64,000 nt of DNA from Hordeum vulgare subsp. vulgare. Lineage: Eukaryota > Streptophyta > Magnoliopsida > Poales > Poaceae. The notes below the pieces were generated by a model that saw only the letters and a list, made by a program, of their open reading frames with translations, did not search any database and had not been told where the DNA came from. Positions 45,975 to 57,772 of the stretch are shown in pieces (the first letter of the stretch is position 1; every line of letters starts with the position of its first letter). The stretch is taken from contig NC_058519.1 of NCBI RefSeq assembly GCF_904849725.1, positions 106,752,881 through 106,816,880 of the forward strand. Reading direction: 5' to 3'. A program made the translations under genes and the position numbers.

Positions 45975-48808
45975 GAGATCTAGGACTAAAAGAACTCAGG
46001 TAATTCAGAATGGAGGTGATCCTCGCGTTCCCAAGTGGCCTCCTGATCGAAATGGTGTGACCACTTCACCTTGAGAAATTTGATTGATTTGTTGTGGGTC
46101 TTGCACTCAGTCGCCTCGAGAACCGCAACTGGATGCTCACGATAGGATAGGTCAGGTTGAAGGTCGATGTCTTGAAGATGAACTGTGCGCTCGGGAGTCT
46201 TGAAGCATCTCCGGAGCTGAGAGACATGGAACACGTAATGCACATTTGCAAAGTTTGAAGGGAGCTCAAGCTGATACGCAAGGTCGCCTCACTTGCCAAC
46301 AACTCTGAAAGGACCATCAAAACGAGGAGCAAGCTTGCCTTTGTTGCCAAAACGATGTGTTCCCTGCATAGGAGACACTTTGAGATAGACAAAGTCATCG
46401 AGCTCATAAGACATGTCACGATGCTTGCTATCATAGTAGTTGTTCTGACGGGACTGCGCTGCTCTGAGATTATCCCGATTGAACACATCTCTTCACTTCT
46501 TCTATCAAGTCATTCCCAAGAATCTGACGCTTGCCGGTCTCGGACCAGTTGAGCAGGGTACGGCACTTCCTGCCATAGAGAATATCAAATGGATCTTTGC
46601 CTGAACTAGCTTGATAACTGTTGTTATACGAGAACTTAGTGAAAGGCAGGCAGTCTTCCCACTTCATGCCAAAATAAATGACACAGGATCTCAACATATC
46701 CTCAAGGACCTGATTGACTCTCTCCACTTGCGCAATAGTCTGAGGATGAAAACTTGTGCTGAATCATATCTTCATACCCATCGCAGACTGAAAAGAGTCC
46801 CAGAACTTGGAACTGAAGATACTTCCGCGAGCTAAAGACATCAACATAGGCACGCCATGCAAAGATAATATTCTGGAAGTGTACAGCTCTGCAAGCTGAG
46901 CTGTCGAGATTGATTCCTTGACTGGGAGAAAATGAGCCACTTTACTCAACTTGTCGATGACGACGAAGATGGCATCGTTGCCCTTCTTGGACTTTGGAAA
47001 CCCGGTGATGAAATCCATCTCAATATGGTCGAACCTCCACTCGGGAATGGGCAATGGATGCAAAAGACATGCTGGGCGTTGATGCTTTGCTTTCACCCTT
47101 CGACATACATCACATTCGCTTACGAACTGAGCAATCTCACACTTCATGCGAGTCCACCAGAAGGTCTGTTTCAAGTCCTGATACATCTTGGAACTTCCTG
47201 GATGTATTGAGAGCAGAGAGTTATGAGCTTCTTCCATGATCACCTTTCTGAGATCACCTTTCGGAACGACAAGACGATCCTCAAAGAATAACGTGTCTCT
47301 AGCATCAATACTGAAGCACTTATATTTCGGAACTCCCTTTGCCAAGACAATCTTAACTTTCTTCACCATTGCATCAAGAAGTTGCGCTGCTCGGACGTGA
47401 TCTTCCAAGGTAGAAGAGATTTGAAGATTTGTAAGAAATCCCTGAGGTACTAACTGAAGGTTGAGCTTTCTGAAAGATTCACAAAGGTCAGGCTGCAGAG
47501 GCTTTAGAATGAGACTGTTGCAGTAAGCCTTCCTTCTCAAAGCATTTGCCACGACATTAGCTTTGCCTGGAGTGTACTCAACGCTCGGATTAAAATCTTG
47601 GAGCATTTCCACCCAACAAGTTTGCCGAAGATTCAGGTTACGCTGGGTGAAGATGTACTTGAGACTCTTGTGATCGGTGAACACTTCAACCTTTCGTTCC
47701 AACAAGAGGTGTCTCCATGTCATCATAGTATGTACCACTGCCGCCAACTCAAGATCATGCACAGGATAATTCTTCTCACTTGGCTTCAACTGCCTCGAGG
47801 TATAAGCTACCACTTTCCTCTCTTGCATCAGAACTGCACCAAGACCTTGAAGAGAGGCGTCGCAGAACACTTGGTAAGGCTTGGAGTCATAAGGAGGAAC
47901 CAAGACTGGAGTAGAGGTGAGCTTCTCTTTGAGTGTGTCGAAGGCCAACTAACACTCTGGAGACCAGACATACTTCACACCCTTCTGAAGAAGACTTGAG
48001 AGAGGCTTAGCAATCTTGGAGAAGTTCTCAACGTATCTTCTACAATAGCTTGCAAGCCCAAGAAAGCTTCGAAGCTGCTTCACATTTTGTGGAGGCTCCC
48101 ACTCAACAATGGCCTGCACCTTTGACGGATCAACTTTGATGCCCTCGGAAGAGATGATGTGCCCAAGGTAGACAACTTCTTTCAACCAGAACTCACATTT
48201 GTAAAACTTGGCATAGAACTTATGCTCTCTCAGCTTATCAAGCACCAGCCTGAGATGTTCTTCATGCTCTTCCTCAGTTTCCGAAAAGACCAGAATATCA
48301 TCGAGATACAGCAAGACGAATTCATACTTAAACGGAGAGAATATGTAGTTCATCATTCGACAAAATGTCGGTGGAGCATTTGCGAGACCAAAAGACATGA
48401 CCGTATACTCATACGAGCCAAAACTTGTCCTAAAAGCAGCCTTTGGAATATCCACTTCGCGAATGCGAATTTGATGATAGCCAATCCTGAGATCGATCTT
48501 GGAGAAGACCTTAGCCCCTTTCAACTTCTCGAACAACTCATTCATGTTAGGAAATGGATACTTGTTTCTCATTGTCTTCGTGTTCAATGGACGGTAATCG
48601 ACACACAATCGGTCCGTGCCATCCTTCTTCTTGACAAACAGCACTCCACAGCCCCAAGGAGAAGAGCTTGGTCTGATCATACCCAGACGCTCCTGCTCAT
48701 CGAGTTGCCTCTTAAGTTCCTTCAGCTCTTCTGGACCGAACTTGTACAGCCGTTTGCACACAGGCTTAGTACCCGGTTCAAGCTCAATAATGAATTCAAC
48801 TTCTCGGT
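45975..48808 (-). pseudogene. Gypsy pol, RT to chromodomain (copy L2)
   Basis: From about 48808 leftward: [20 protein letters not shown] with LCVDYRPLN and [10 protein letters not shown], then RNase H and integrase without a frameshift to about 46764, then the integrase end and chromodomain in shifted frames. Gag and protease are absent because the copy is cut at 48808. A TAG after WSPEC (47949) is identical to that in copy A, and the integrase catalytic Asp is Ala (LARGSIF), also as in A. A CGA-to-TGA change near 46762 adds a stop. RT motifs remain intact, but no complete polyprotein is possible. Confidence 0.9.
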
Positions 48809-48877
48809 GCCTTACAATGAAGCTCAATGTCTGAGGAGTATTTCGATTTTAGACTTCAACCATGGTGGCAATCAAGT
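48809..48877. other. Filler junction between copies L2 and C
   Basis: About 40 bp of sequence of unknown origin is followed by 22 bp matching the gag coding region (acttcaaccatggtggcaat), which runs directly into the primer binding site of copy C where the 5' LTR should end. Short shared bases (aatca, ca-ag) lie at the joints. Confidence 0.7.
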
Positions 48878-48891
48878 TGGTAATCAGAGCC
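48878..48891 (+). promoter_or_regulatory. Primer binding site of copy C (variant)
   Basis: TGGTAATCAGAGCC, identical to copy A with the extra A. No 5' LTR precedes it. Confidence 0.65.
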
Positions 48892-49188
48892 TTACGACCA
48901 TAGGATCCTTTGTGTGATCGTACTTGGCCGAGTCGAGTCTAGTAAAATGTTTTGAATCTTAGTTATATCGGAGAGTAGGTTTCTTTTTCTCCTCTTCCAT
49001 GCTCTGGTGAGGTTCTCGTCTTAGGAAATCTTAATTCTACTCCTCTTCTCACTAAAAAAAAATTTAGGATCACGCGGGTATTTTGAAATCTAAATGATAT
49101 TGATGTGACGGAGTTCCCTCTTGGTGCCTCATATCTGCCTTGATTTTTTCCGGGGAGTTGAGCTCCAGGGGATTCTTGTGCACATCGT

Positions 49189-52100
49189 TGATACGTCTCC
49201 AACATATCTATAATTTTTTATGGTTTCATGCTATTTTCTTGTCAAACTTTGGATGCTTTGTATTCCTTTTATATCTTTTTGGGACTAACTTATTAACTGA
49301 GTGCCAAGTGCTAGTTCCTGTTTTTTCATGTTTTTGACCCCTTTCAGAGGAGGATTTTAAACGGAGTCCAAATGGAACGAAACTTCCAAAAATATTTTTT
49401 CTGAAACAGAAAACGATCGGGAGACTTGAGAACCAAGGCACAGGGTCACCAGGGACCCCACAAGCCCTCATGGCGCGGCCAGGGGGCCCGTGCCTCCTAG
49501 GCTTGTGGGCTCCCTGGGCCACCTCTGCCCTAGGTCTTTCGTCTATATATTCCCAATAATTCCAGAAAAAATCAGCACATCATCGAAAGTACTTTTCCGC
49601 CGCCGCAAGCTTCTGGCCCCGCAAGATCCCATCTGGGGCACGTTCTGGTGCCCTGTCGGAGGGGGGATTCGGATACGGAGGGCTTCGTCATCAACACCAT
49701 GACCTCTCCGATGATTCGTGAGTAGTTCACCATAGACCTACGGGTCAATAGCTTGTAGCTAGATGGCTTGTTCTCACTCTTGGATCTTCAATACAAAGTT
49801 CTCCATGATCTTCATGGAGATCTATCCGATGTAATCTTCTTTGCGGTGTGTTTGTCGAGATCCGATGAATTGTGGATTTATGATCAGATTATCTATGAAT
49901 CTTATTTGAGTTTCTTCTGATCTCTCTTATGCATGATTTCATATACTTGTAATTCTCTTCGAGTTGTGGGTTTTGTTTGGCCAGCTTGATCTATGATTCT
50001 TGCAATGTGAGAAGTGCTTGGTTTTGGGTTCATACCGTGCGCTGACCTCACCCAGTGATATAAGGGGTAGCGAGGCACGCATCATGTTGTTGCAATCAAG
50101 GGTAAAAAGATGGGGTTTTCATCATTGGTTTGAGTTTATCCCTCTACATCATGTCGTCTTGCTTAAGGCGTTACTGTGTTCGTCATGAACTCAATACACT
50201 AGATGCATGCTGGATAGCAGTCGATGTGTGGAGTAATAGTAGTAGATGCAGAAAGTATCGGTCAACTTGTCTCGGACGTGATGCCTATATGTATGATCAT
50301 TGCCTTAGATATCGTCATGAATTTGCGCGCTTCTATCAATTGCTCGACAGAAATTTGTTCACCCACCATAATATTTGCTATTTTGAGATAAGCCTCTAGT
50401 GAACACTATGGCCCCGCATGTTGGAATTATGCCCTAGAGGCAATAATAAATATAATTATTATTATAATTCCTGTATCAAGATAATCGTTTATTATCCATG
50501 CTATAATTGTATTGAATGAAGACTTATATACATGTGTGGATACATAGACAAAACACTGTCCCTAGCAAGCCTCTAGTTGGCTAGCCAGTTGATCAAAGAT
50601 AGTCAGTGTCTTCTGATTATGAGCAAGGTGTTGTTGCTTGATAACTGGATCACGTCATTAGGAGAATCACGTGATGGACTAGACCCAAACTAATAGACGT
50701 AGCATGTTGATCGTGTCATTTTATTGCTACTGTTTTCTGCGTGTCAAGTATTTGTTCCTATGACCATGAGATCATATAACTCACTAACACCGGTGGAATA
50801 CTTTGTGTGTATCAAACGTCGCAAAGTAACTGGGTGACTATAAAGATGCTCTACAAGTATCTCCGAAGGTGTTCGTTGAGTTAGTATGGATCGAGACTGG
50901 GATTTGTCACTCCGTGTGACGGAGAGGTATCTCGGGGCCCACTCGGTAATACAACATCACACACAAGCCTTGCAAGCAATGTGACTTAGTGTAAGTTGCG
51001 GGATCTTGTATTACGGAACGAGTAAAGAGACTTGTCGGTAAACGAGATTGAAATAGGTATACGGATACTGACGATCGAATCTCGGGCAAGTAACATACCG
51101 AAGGACAAAGGGAATGACATACGGGATTATATGAATCCTTGGCACTAAGGTTCAAACGATAAGATCTTCGTAGAATATGTAGGATCCAATATGGGCATCC
51201 AGGTCCCGCTATTGGATATTGACCGAGGAGTCTCTCGGGTCATGTCTACATAGTTCTCGAACCCGCAGGGTCTGCACACTTAAGGATCGACGTTGTTTTA
51301 TGCGTATTTGAGTTATATGGTTGGTTACCGAATGTTGTTCGGAGTCCCGGATGAGATCACGGACGTCACGAGGGTTTCCGGAATGGTCCAGAAACGAAGA
51401 TTGATATATAGGATGACCTCATTTGATTACCGGAAGGTTTTCGGAGTTACCGGGAATGTACCGGGAATGACGAATGGGTTCCGGGAGTTCACCGGGGGGG
51501 CAACCCACCCCGGGGAAGCCCATAGGCATTGAGGGTGGCGCACCAGCCCTTAGTGATCTTGTGGGACAGCTCAAAATAGCCCTATGCGCATTGGAAGAAA
51601 AATCAAAGAGAAAAGGAAAAAAGGAGGAGGTGGGAAAGGGAAGAAGGACTCCACCTTCCAAACCAAGTAGGACTCGGTTTGGGGGGGAGACCTTCCCCCT
51701 TGGCTCGGCCGAAGCCCTTAGGGGTCCTTGGACCACAAGGCAAGACTCCCCCTCTTCCTCCTATATATAGTGGGGTTTTAGGGCTGATTTGACACAACTT
51801 TGCCACGGCAGCCCGACCACATATCTCCACGGTTTTACCTCTAGATCGCGTTTCTGCGGAGCTCGGGCGGAGCCCTGCTGAGACGAGATCATGACCAACC
51901 TCCGGAGCGTCGTCACGCTTCCGGAGAACTCTTCTACCTCTCCGTCTCTCTTGCTGGATCAAGAAGGCCGAGATCATCGTCGAGCTGTACGTGTGCTGAA
52001 CGCGGAGGTGCCGTCCGTTCGGCACTAGATCGTGGGACTGATCGCGGGATAGTTCGCGGGGCGGATCAAGGGACGTGAGGACGTTCCACTACATCAACCG

Positions 52101-52551
52101 CGTTCACTAACGCTTCTGCTGTACGGTCTACAAGGGTACGTAGATCACACATCCCCTCTCGTAGATGGACATCACCATGATAGGTCTTCGTGCGCGTAGG
52201 AAAATTTTTGTTTCCCATGCGACGTTCCCCAACACCGCGGTCTACTTTACACCATATTTTCAGCCTTACTCTTTTACTTTGTTTCACTTTTCGCCTTCAC
52301 AGCTCACTTTGCAATCAATCTTGAAGGGATTGACAACCCCTTTATAGCGGTGGGTGCAAGCTCTTTTGTGTTTGCGCAGGTACTCTGGACTTGACGAGAT
52401 TCTCCTACTGCATTGATACCTTGGTTCTCAAACTGAGGGAAATACTTACTGCTCCTATGATGCATCACCCTTTCCTCTTCATGGGAAAAACCAACGCAAG
52501 CAAGTCTCCGTCAACGTGTCAATTTCTGACGCTGTTGTTTGAGAAGTAGCA
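49189..52551 (+). mobile_element. 1.5 kb solo LTR (TGATACGTC type) with nested Angela LTR
   Basis: It starts TGATACGTCTCCAAC and ends GAGAAGTAGCA. Flanks are atcgt (49184-49188) and atcgc (52552-52556). Without the Angela LTR it is about 1.54 kb and closely matches 9924-11433 along its length. The leader of copy A lacks it, which confirms the insertion point. Confidence 0.9.
50419..52234 (+). mobile_element. Angela-type solo LTR nested in a solo LTR
   Basis: It runs from TGTTGGAATTATGCCC to CGTTCCCCAACA, 1816 bp. The target duplication is ccgca (50414-50418) and ccgcg (52235-52239), with one mismatch. No internal sequence remains. Confidence 0.92.
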
Positions 52552-53301
52552 ATCGCCATCATTCAGATTTCTGAGTATCTCAGAACAAAGGATGTTCGTT
52601 ATTGCTTCAATACTAGTAGTGGCAAGTTAACCCGATGTCCCGAGTATTGGTGCAGGTTGTTCGGGAGTACTGCCATACTTTGTATCATTGTGATCACGAG
52701 GGTCTGCAGTAGATGAAGGTCCGAGATTCTGGTTATGTGTTAACGGATGTGATACATTGGATGGGTTAGTATAGGAGTTGTGTGAATATTACTCCTGGTA
52801 TCCGTGTACCAGATTGCATGACCAGATATTTCGGGAATTCTTAGGTGGGATATCAAGTAGTGACTTATAGGACAATCTTCCTACAGATGCATGATGTGAG
52901 GTTGGGATTCAACATTCAGTGGGTACGTTTGTTCACGATCGTCTTACAGCGGTTCCCGTTGTGTCTTAAAGAGTCCTCGTACCTTGCTACGACTCGGGGA
53001 TGCTTCGTAAGCCGTGTGCACTGCCTTGCACAGGATGGCTACTGTAAATTCGAGCCTGCGCGATCTTATCCATGAAGATATCGGATGAAATCTTGATCAT
53101 ACGTTTGTTCGAAGCAGTTCTAGCTCATACTTGTTTGCAAGCGGTCTTAATCAAAATTTTGTCGACACTCACTTTGAGGAAGCATTCTTACTATTTTTTC
53201 GAGTGCAATTGCTAATATTCCTGTTCAGATATTCCTGCCTTTTTCATTCAGCTTTACCCTTCAATTTTATTTTGTGGGCTAATGTGTTGTTCGTCTTCAG
53301 G

Positions 53302-54898
53302 ATGGCTCCACCAACTCGTCAGTATCCAGGTCGTGAGGGTGCTGAGATGCCGCCACCACCCCCTCCACCAGAAAATACTCAGCCGCCACCTCCTCCTGCA
53401 GAGGCTTGGCAAGCGGTGATGGCTGCTACAAATGCAAACACTCAGATGCTGATACAGTTGTTGCAAGAGAGGACTAATCAGCAGCAAGGCAACTTCAACC
53501 ATGGTGGCAATCAGTTTGCTAATCATAGTCAGTTCCTGTCAAATCAGCCGAAGACCTTCACGTCGTGTGACCAGCCGTTTGATGCTGAGGATTGGATTCG
53601 GGACATGAACAAGCACTTTGAATGCAGCAATGTCTGTCCAGAGAATTTAGTCAAGTTTGCAACATTCCAGCTGAAGGGGCAAGCATCTATCTGGTGGCAG
53701 CAGTTGAAGGATTCCAGGGGTTCCAGAGTGATCACTTGGGATGAGTTCTGCAAAGACTTCAGGTCCCACTACATCCCGTCTAGCTTTGGAGGAGATGCGT
53801 GAGAAGTTCAGGCGCTTGAAGCAAGGTGGTAACTCTGTGTACAAGTACAACGTCGAGTTCCACGAGCTAGCCCGATATTCCTTGCAGGACATTCCAGATC
53901 AGAAGAGCAAGATCTATCAGTTCATAGGTGGTTTGAAAGAGGATTTGCAGCTAGCCCTCACTTTGCACAGTCCTGAGGAGTTCGATAAGTTATACAACTT
54001 GGCTCTCCGGGCTGAGGCAACTTTGCTCAGGGTGGAGAATTCAAAGAAGCGCTTAGGAGATTCCAGCTCGTCTTCCTCAACCCAGGTGGTTCAGAAGCAA
54101 CAGAAATATTGGGTGTCTCCACCTCCTCCTCGGCACACGCAGCAGTTCAAGCAATCAAGCGGCTGTGGTTCTTCCCACCTAACCAACCTATCTTTCCAAC
54201 GGAGATTTCAGCAACAGAAGCAAGGGCCTCCTCAGACACAGTACCGTCAGCCGGCAGATGTTACTTGTCACAAGTGTGGGCAGAAGGGTCACTATGCCAA
54301 CAAGTGCACTTCTCAGCTGCGTCTTCCTCCTCCTCCTCCAGGCAAACCTCCAAGCAATGCTATCGTGAAGTTCAACCCCAGGTTTGCTAGAGTCAACATG
54401 GTGAATGCAGCGGAAACAGAGAACTCGTCAGATGCGATTATGGGTAAGCTCCTCGTTAATGATATTCCTGCTAAGGTTTTATATGATTCTGGTGCATCGC
54501 ATTGCTTCATCTCCAAGCCTTTCATTGCTAAGCATGACATTCCCGCAATTCACTTGGATATTCCTTTCCGCGTGGTTTATCCGGGAATGCGTATGAGTTC
54601 TCACATGTTGGTTCCGGATGTTTCTGTCAAGATGGGTAATTATGCTTTTCTGGTGTGTCCTATTGTCTTGGGAAATTCTGACATTGATTTTATCCTTGGT
54701 ATGGACTGGTTGGCCATGAACAAGGCATTGATTGATTGTGAAGCTAAAGAAGTGAAGCTAACTCACTCTTCGGAGGACATGATTATCTTCGCAGCACGCG
54801 ATGACACAATCCGTCTATTTTCCTTGAATGAAAAGGGTGAGCTTTCCCCAATTTCGCAAGTCCTAGTGGTCTGCGAATATGAAGCTGTGTTTCCATAA
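53302..54898 (+). pseudogene. Gypsy gag and protease (copy C)
   Basis: The ATG at 53302 matches copy A. The product has the gag core (FDAEDWIRDMNKHFEC), an intact zinc knuckle CHKCGQKGHYANKC (CX2CX4HX4C), and protease with the complete LYDSGASHCF motif. A 2-bp deletion near 53788 shifts the frame in gag. A TAA at 54896-54898, where copy A has GAA, ends the protease region. It is better preserved than A at the catalytic sites. Confidence 0.9.
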
Positions 54899-57760
54899 GA
54901 ACTGCTAGGAATGCCTCCGCACCAAGAAGTTGAATCTGTTATTGAGCTTGAACTGGGTACTGAGCTTGTGTGCAAACGGTTGTACAAGTTGGGTCTAGAA
55001 GAGTTGAAGGAACTTAAGAGGCAACTCGATGAGCACGAGCGTCTGGGTCTGATCAGACCAAGCTCTTCTCATTGGGGCTGTGGAGTACTGTTTGTCAAGA
55101 AGAAGGATAGCACAGACCGATTGTGTGTCGATTACCGTCCATTGAACAAGAAGATAATCAGAAACAAGTATGCGCTTCCTAACATTAATGAGTTGTTCGA
55201 GCAGTTGAAAGGGGCTAAGGTCTTCTCCAAGCTCGATCTCGGGATGGGTTATCATCGAATTCGCATTCGCAAAGAGGATATTCCAATCACTGCTTTCTGG
55301 ACAAGTTTTGGCTCGTATGAGTATACGGTTATGTCTTTTGGTCTAGCAAATGCTCCACCAACATTTTGTCGAATGATGAACTACATATTCTCTCCATTTA
55401 AGAATGAATTCGTCTTGCTGTATCTCGATGATATTATGGTCTTTTCGGAAATTGAGGAAGAGCATGAAGAACATCTCAGGTTGGTGCTTGATAAGCTGAG
55501 AGAGCATAAGTTCTATGCCAAGTTTTCCAAATGTGAGTTATGGTTGAAAGAAGTTGTCTACCTTGGGCACATCATCTCTGCTGAGGGCATCAAAGTTGAT
55601 CCGTCGAAGGTGCAGGCCATTGTTGAGTGGGAGCCTCCGAAAAATGTGAAGCAGCTTCGAAGCTTTCTTGGGCTTGCAAGCTATTGTAGAAGATTCGTTG
55701 AGAACTTCTCCAAGATTGCTAAGCCTCTCTCAATCTTCTTAAGAAGGGTGTGAAGTATGTCTGGTCTCCAGAGTGTCAGTTGGCCTTTGACACGCTCAAA
55801 GAGAAGCTCACCTCTACTCCAGTCTTGGTTCCTCCTGATGACTCCAAACCTTACCAAGTGTTCTGCGACGCCTCTCATCAAGGTCTTGGTGCAGTTCTGA
55901 TGCAAGAGAAGAAAGTGGTAGCTTATACCTCGAGGCGGTGGAAGCCAAGTGAGAAGAATTATCCTGTGCATGATCTTGAGTTTGCGGCAGTGGTACATAC
56001 TCTGATGACTTGGAGACACCTCTTGTTGGAACGAAAGGTTGAAGTGTTCACCGATCACAAGAGTCTCAAGTACATCTTCACCCAGCCTAACCTCAATCTT
56101 CGGCAAACTCGTTGGGTGGAAATGCTTCAACATTTTAATCCGAGCGTTGAGTACACTCCAGGCAAAGCTAATGTCGTGGCAGATGTTTGAGCAGGAAGGC
56201 TTACTGCAATAGTCTCATTCTAAAGCCTCTCCAGCCTGACCTTTGTGAATCTTTTAGAAAGTTCAACCTTCAGTTAGTACCTCATGGATTTCTTGCAAAT
56301 CTTCAGATCTCTCCTACCTTGGAAGATCATGTCCGAGCAGCGCAACTTCTTGATGCCATTGTGAAGAAAGTTAAGATTGGCTTGGCAAAGGGAGTTCCCA
56401 AATATAAGTGCTTCAGTGTTGATGCCAGAGACACGTTATTCTTTGAGGATCATCCTGTCGTTCCGAAAGGTGATCTCAGAAAGGTGATCATGGAAGAAGC
56501 TCATAACTCTCTGCTCTCAATACATCTAGGAAGTTCCAAGATGTATCAGGACTTGAAACAGACCTTCTGGTGGACTCGCATGAAGCGTGAGATTGCTCAG
56601 TTCGTAAATGAATGTGATGTATGTCGAAGGGTGAAAGCAGAGCATCAACGTCCAGCAGGTCTTTTGCATCCATTGCCCATTCCCGAGTGGAAGTTCAACC
56701 ATATTGAGATGGATTTCGTCACCGGGTTTCCGAAGTCCAAGAAGGACAACTATGCCATCTTCGTCGTCATCAACAAGTTGAGTAAAGTGGCTCATTTTCT
56801 CCTAGTCAAGGAATCAATCTCGGCAGCTCAACTTGCAGGGTTGTACACTTCCAGGATAGTATCTTTGCACGGTGTTCCTATGTTGATTTCTTCGGATCGT
56901 GGAAGTATCTTCACTTCCAAGTTCTGGGACTCTTTTCAGTCTGCGATGGGTACGAAGATACGATTCAGCACAGCTTTTCATCCTCAGACTAGTCGGCAAG
57001 TGGAGAGAGTCAATCACATCCTTGAAGATATGTTGAGAGCATGTGTTATTTCTTTTGGCATGAAGTGGGAAGACTGCCTGCCTTTCGCTGAGTTCTCGTA
57101 TAACAACAGTTATCAAGCTAGTTCAGGCAAAGCTCCGTTTGAGATTCTCTATGGCAGGAAGTGTCGTACCCCGCTCAACTGGTCCGAGGCTGGCGAGCGT
57201 CAGATTCTTGGGAATGACTTGATAGAAGAAGCTAAAGAGATGTGTCGGGTCATTCGGGATAATCTCAGAGCACCCAGTCCCGTCAGAAGAGCTACTATGA
57301 TAGCAAGCATCGTGACATGTCTTATGAGCTCAATGACTTCGTGTATCTCAAAGTGTCTCCTATTAAGGGCACACAGTGTTTTGGCATCAAAGGCAAGCTT
57401 GCTCCTTGTTTCGTTGGTCCTTTCAGAGTTGTTGGCAAGAGAGGCGAACTTGCCTATCAGCTTGAGCTCCCTTCAAACTTTGCAAATGTGCATGACGTGT
57501 TCCATGTCTCTCAGCTCCGGAGATGCTTCAAGACTCCCGAGCGCACGGTTCATCTTCAAGACATCGACCTTCAACCCGACCTATCCTATCGTGAGCATCC
57601 AGTTGCGGTTCTCGAGGTGACTGAGCGCAAGACCCGCAAAAAATCAATCAAATTTCTCAAGGTGAAGTGGTCACACCAACTTGGGAATGCGGGGATCACC
57701 TCCGTTCCGAATTCCCAGAGTTCTTTCAGTCCTACATCTCGGGACGAGATCTTTTTGTAG
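54899..57760 (+). pseudogene. Gypsy pol: RT, RNase H, integrase, chromodomain (copy C)
   Basis: The RT frame 54911-55753 has LCVDYRPLN and [10 protein letters not shown]. One-base deletions near 55735 (into RNase H) and 56175 (after the RNase H/connection [11 protein letters not shown]) change frame. Integrase (56187 onward) has CDVCRR, a MDFVTGF Asp and SSDRGSIFTSKFW with the catalytic Asp kept, but reads INKLSK where others have IDKLSK. Another shift near 57280 leads to the chromodomain (57317-57760), whose last part is altered by a small deletion. Three or four point events would account for all frame breaks. Confidence 0.9.
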
Positions 57761-57772
57761 TGTGGGAGAGTT

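Larger units (their letters stand above)
48892..53301 (+). other. Leader of gypsy copy C, interrupted by a solo LTR
   Basis: The sequence matches the leader of copy A at 48892-49188 and 52557-53301. Between these lies the nested solo LTR pair. No coding potential is supported before the gag ATG. Confidence 0.7.
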
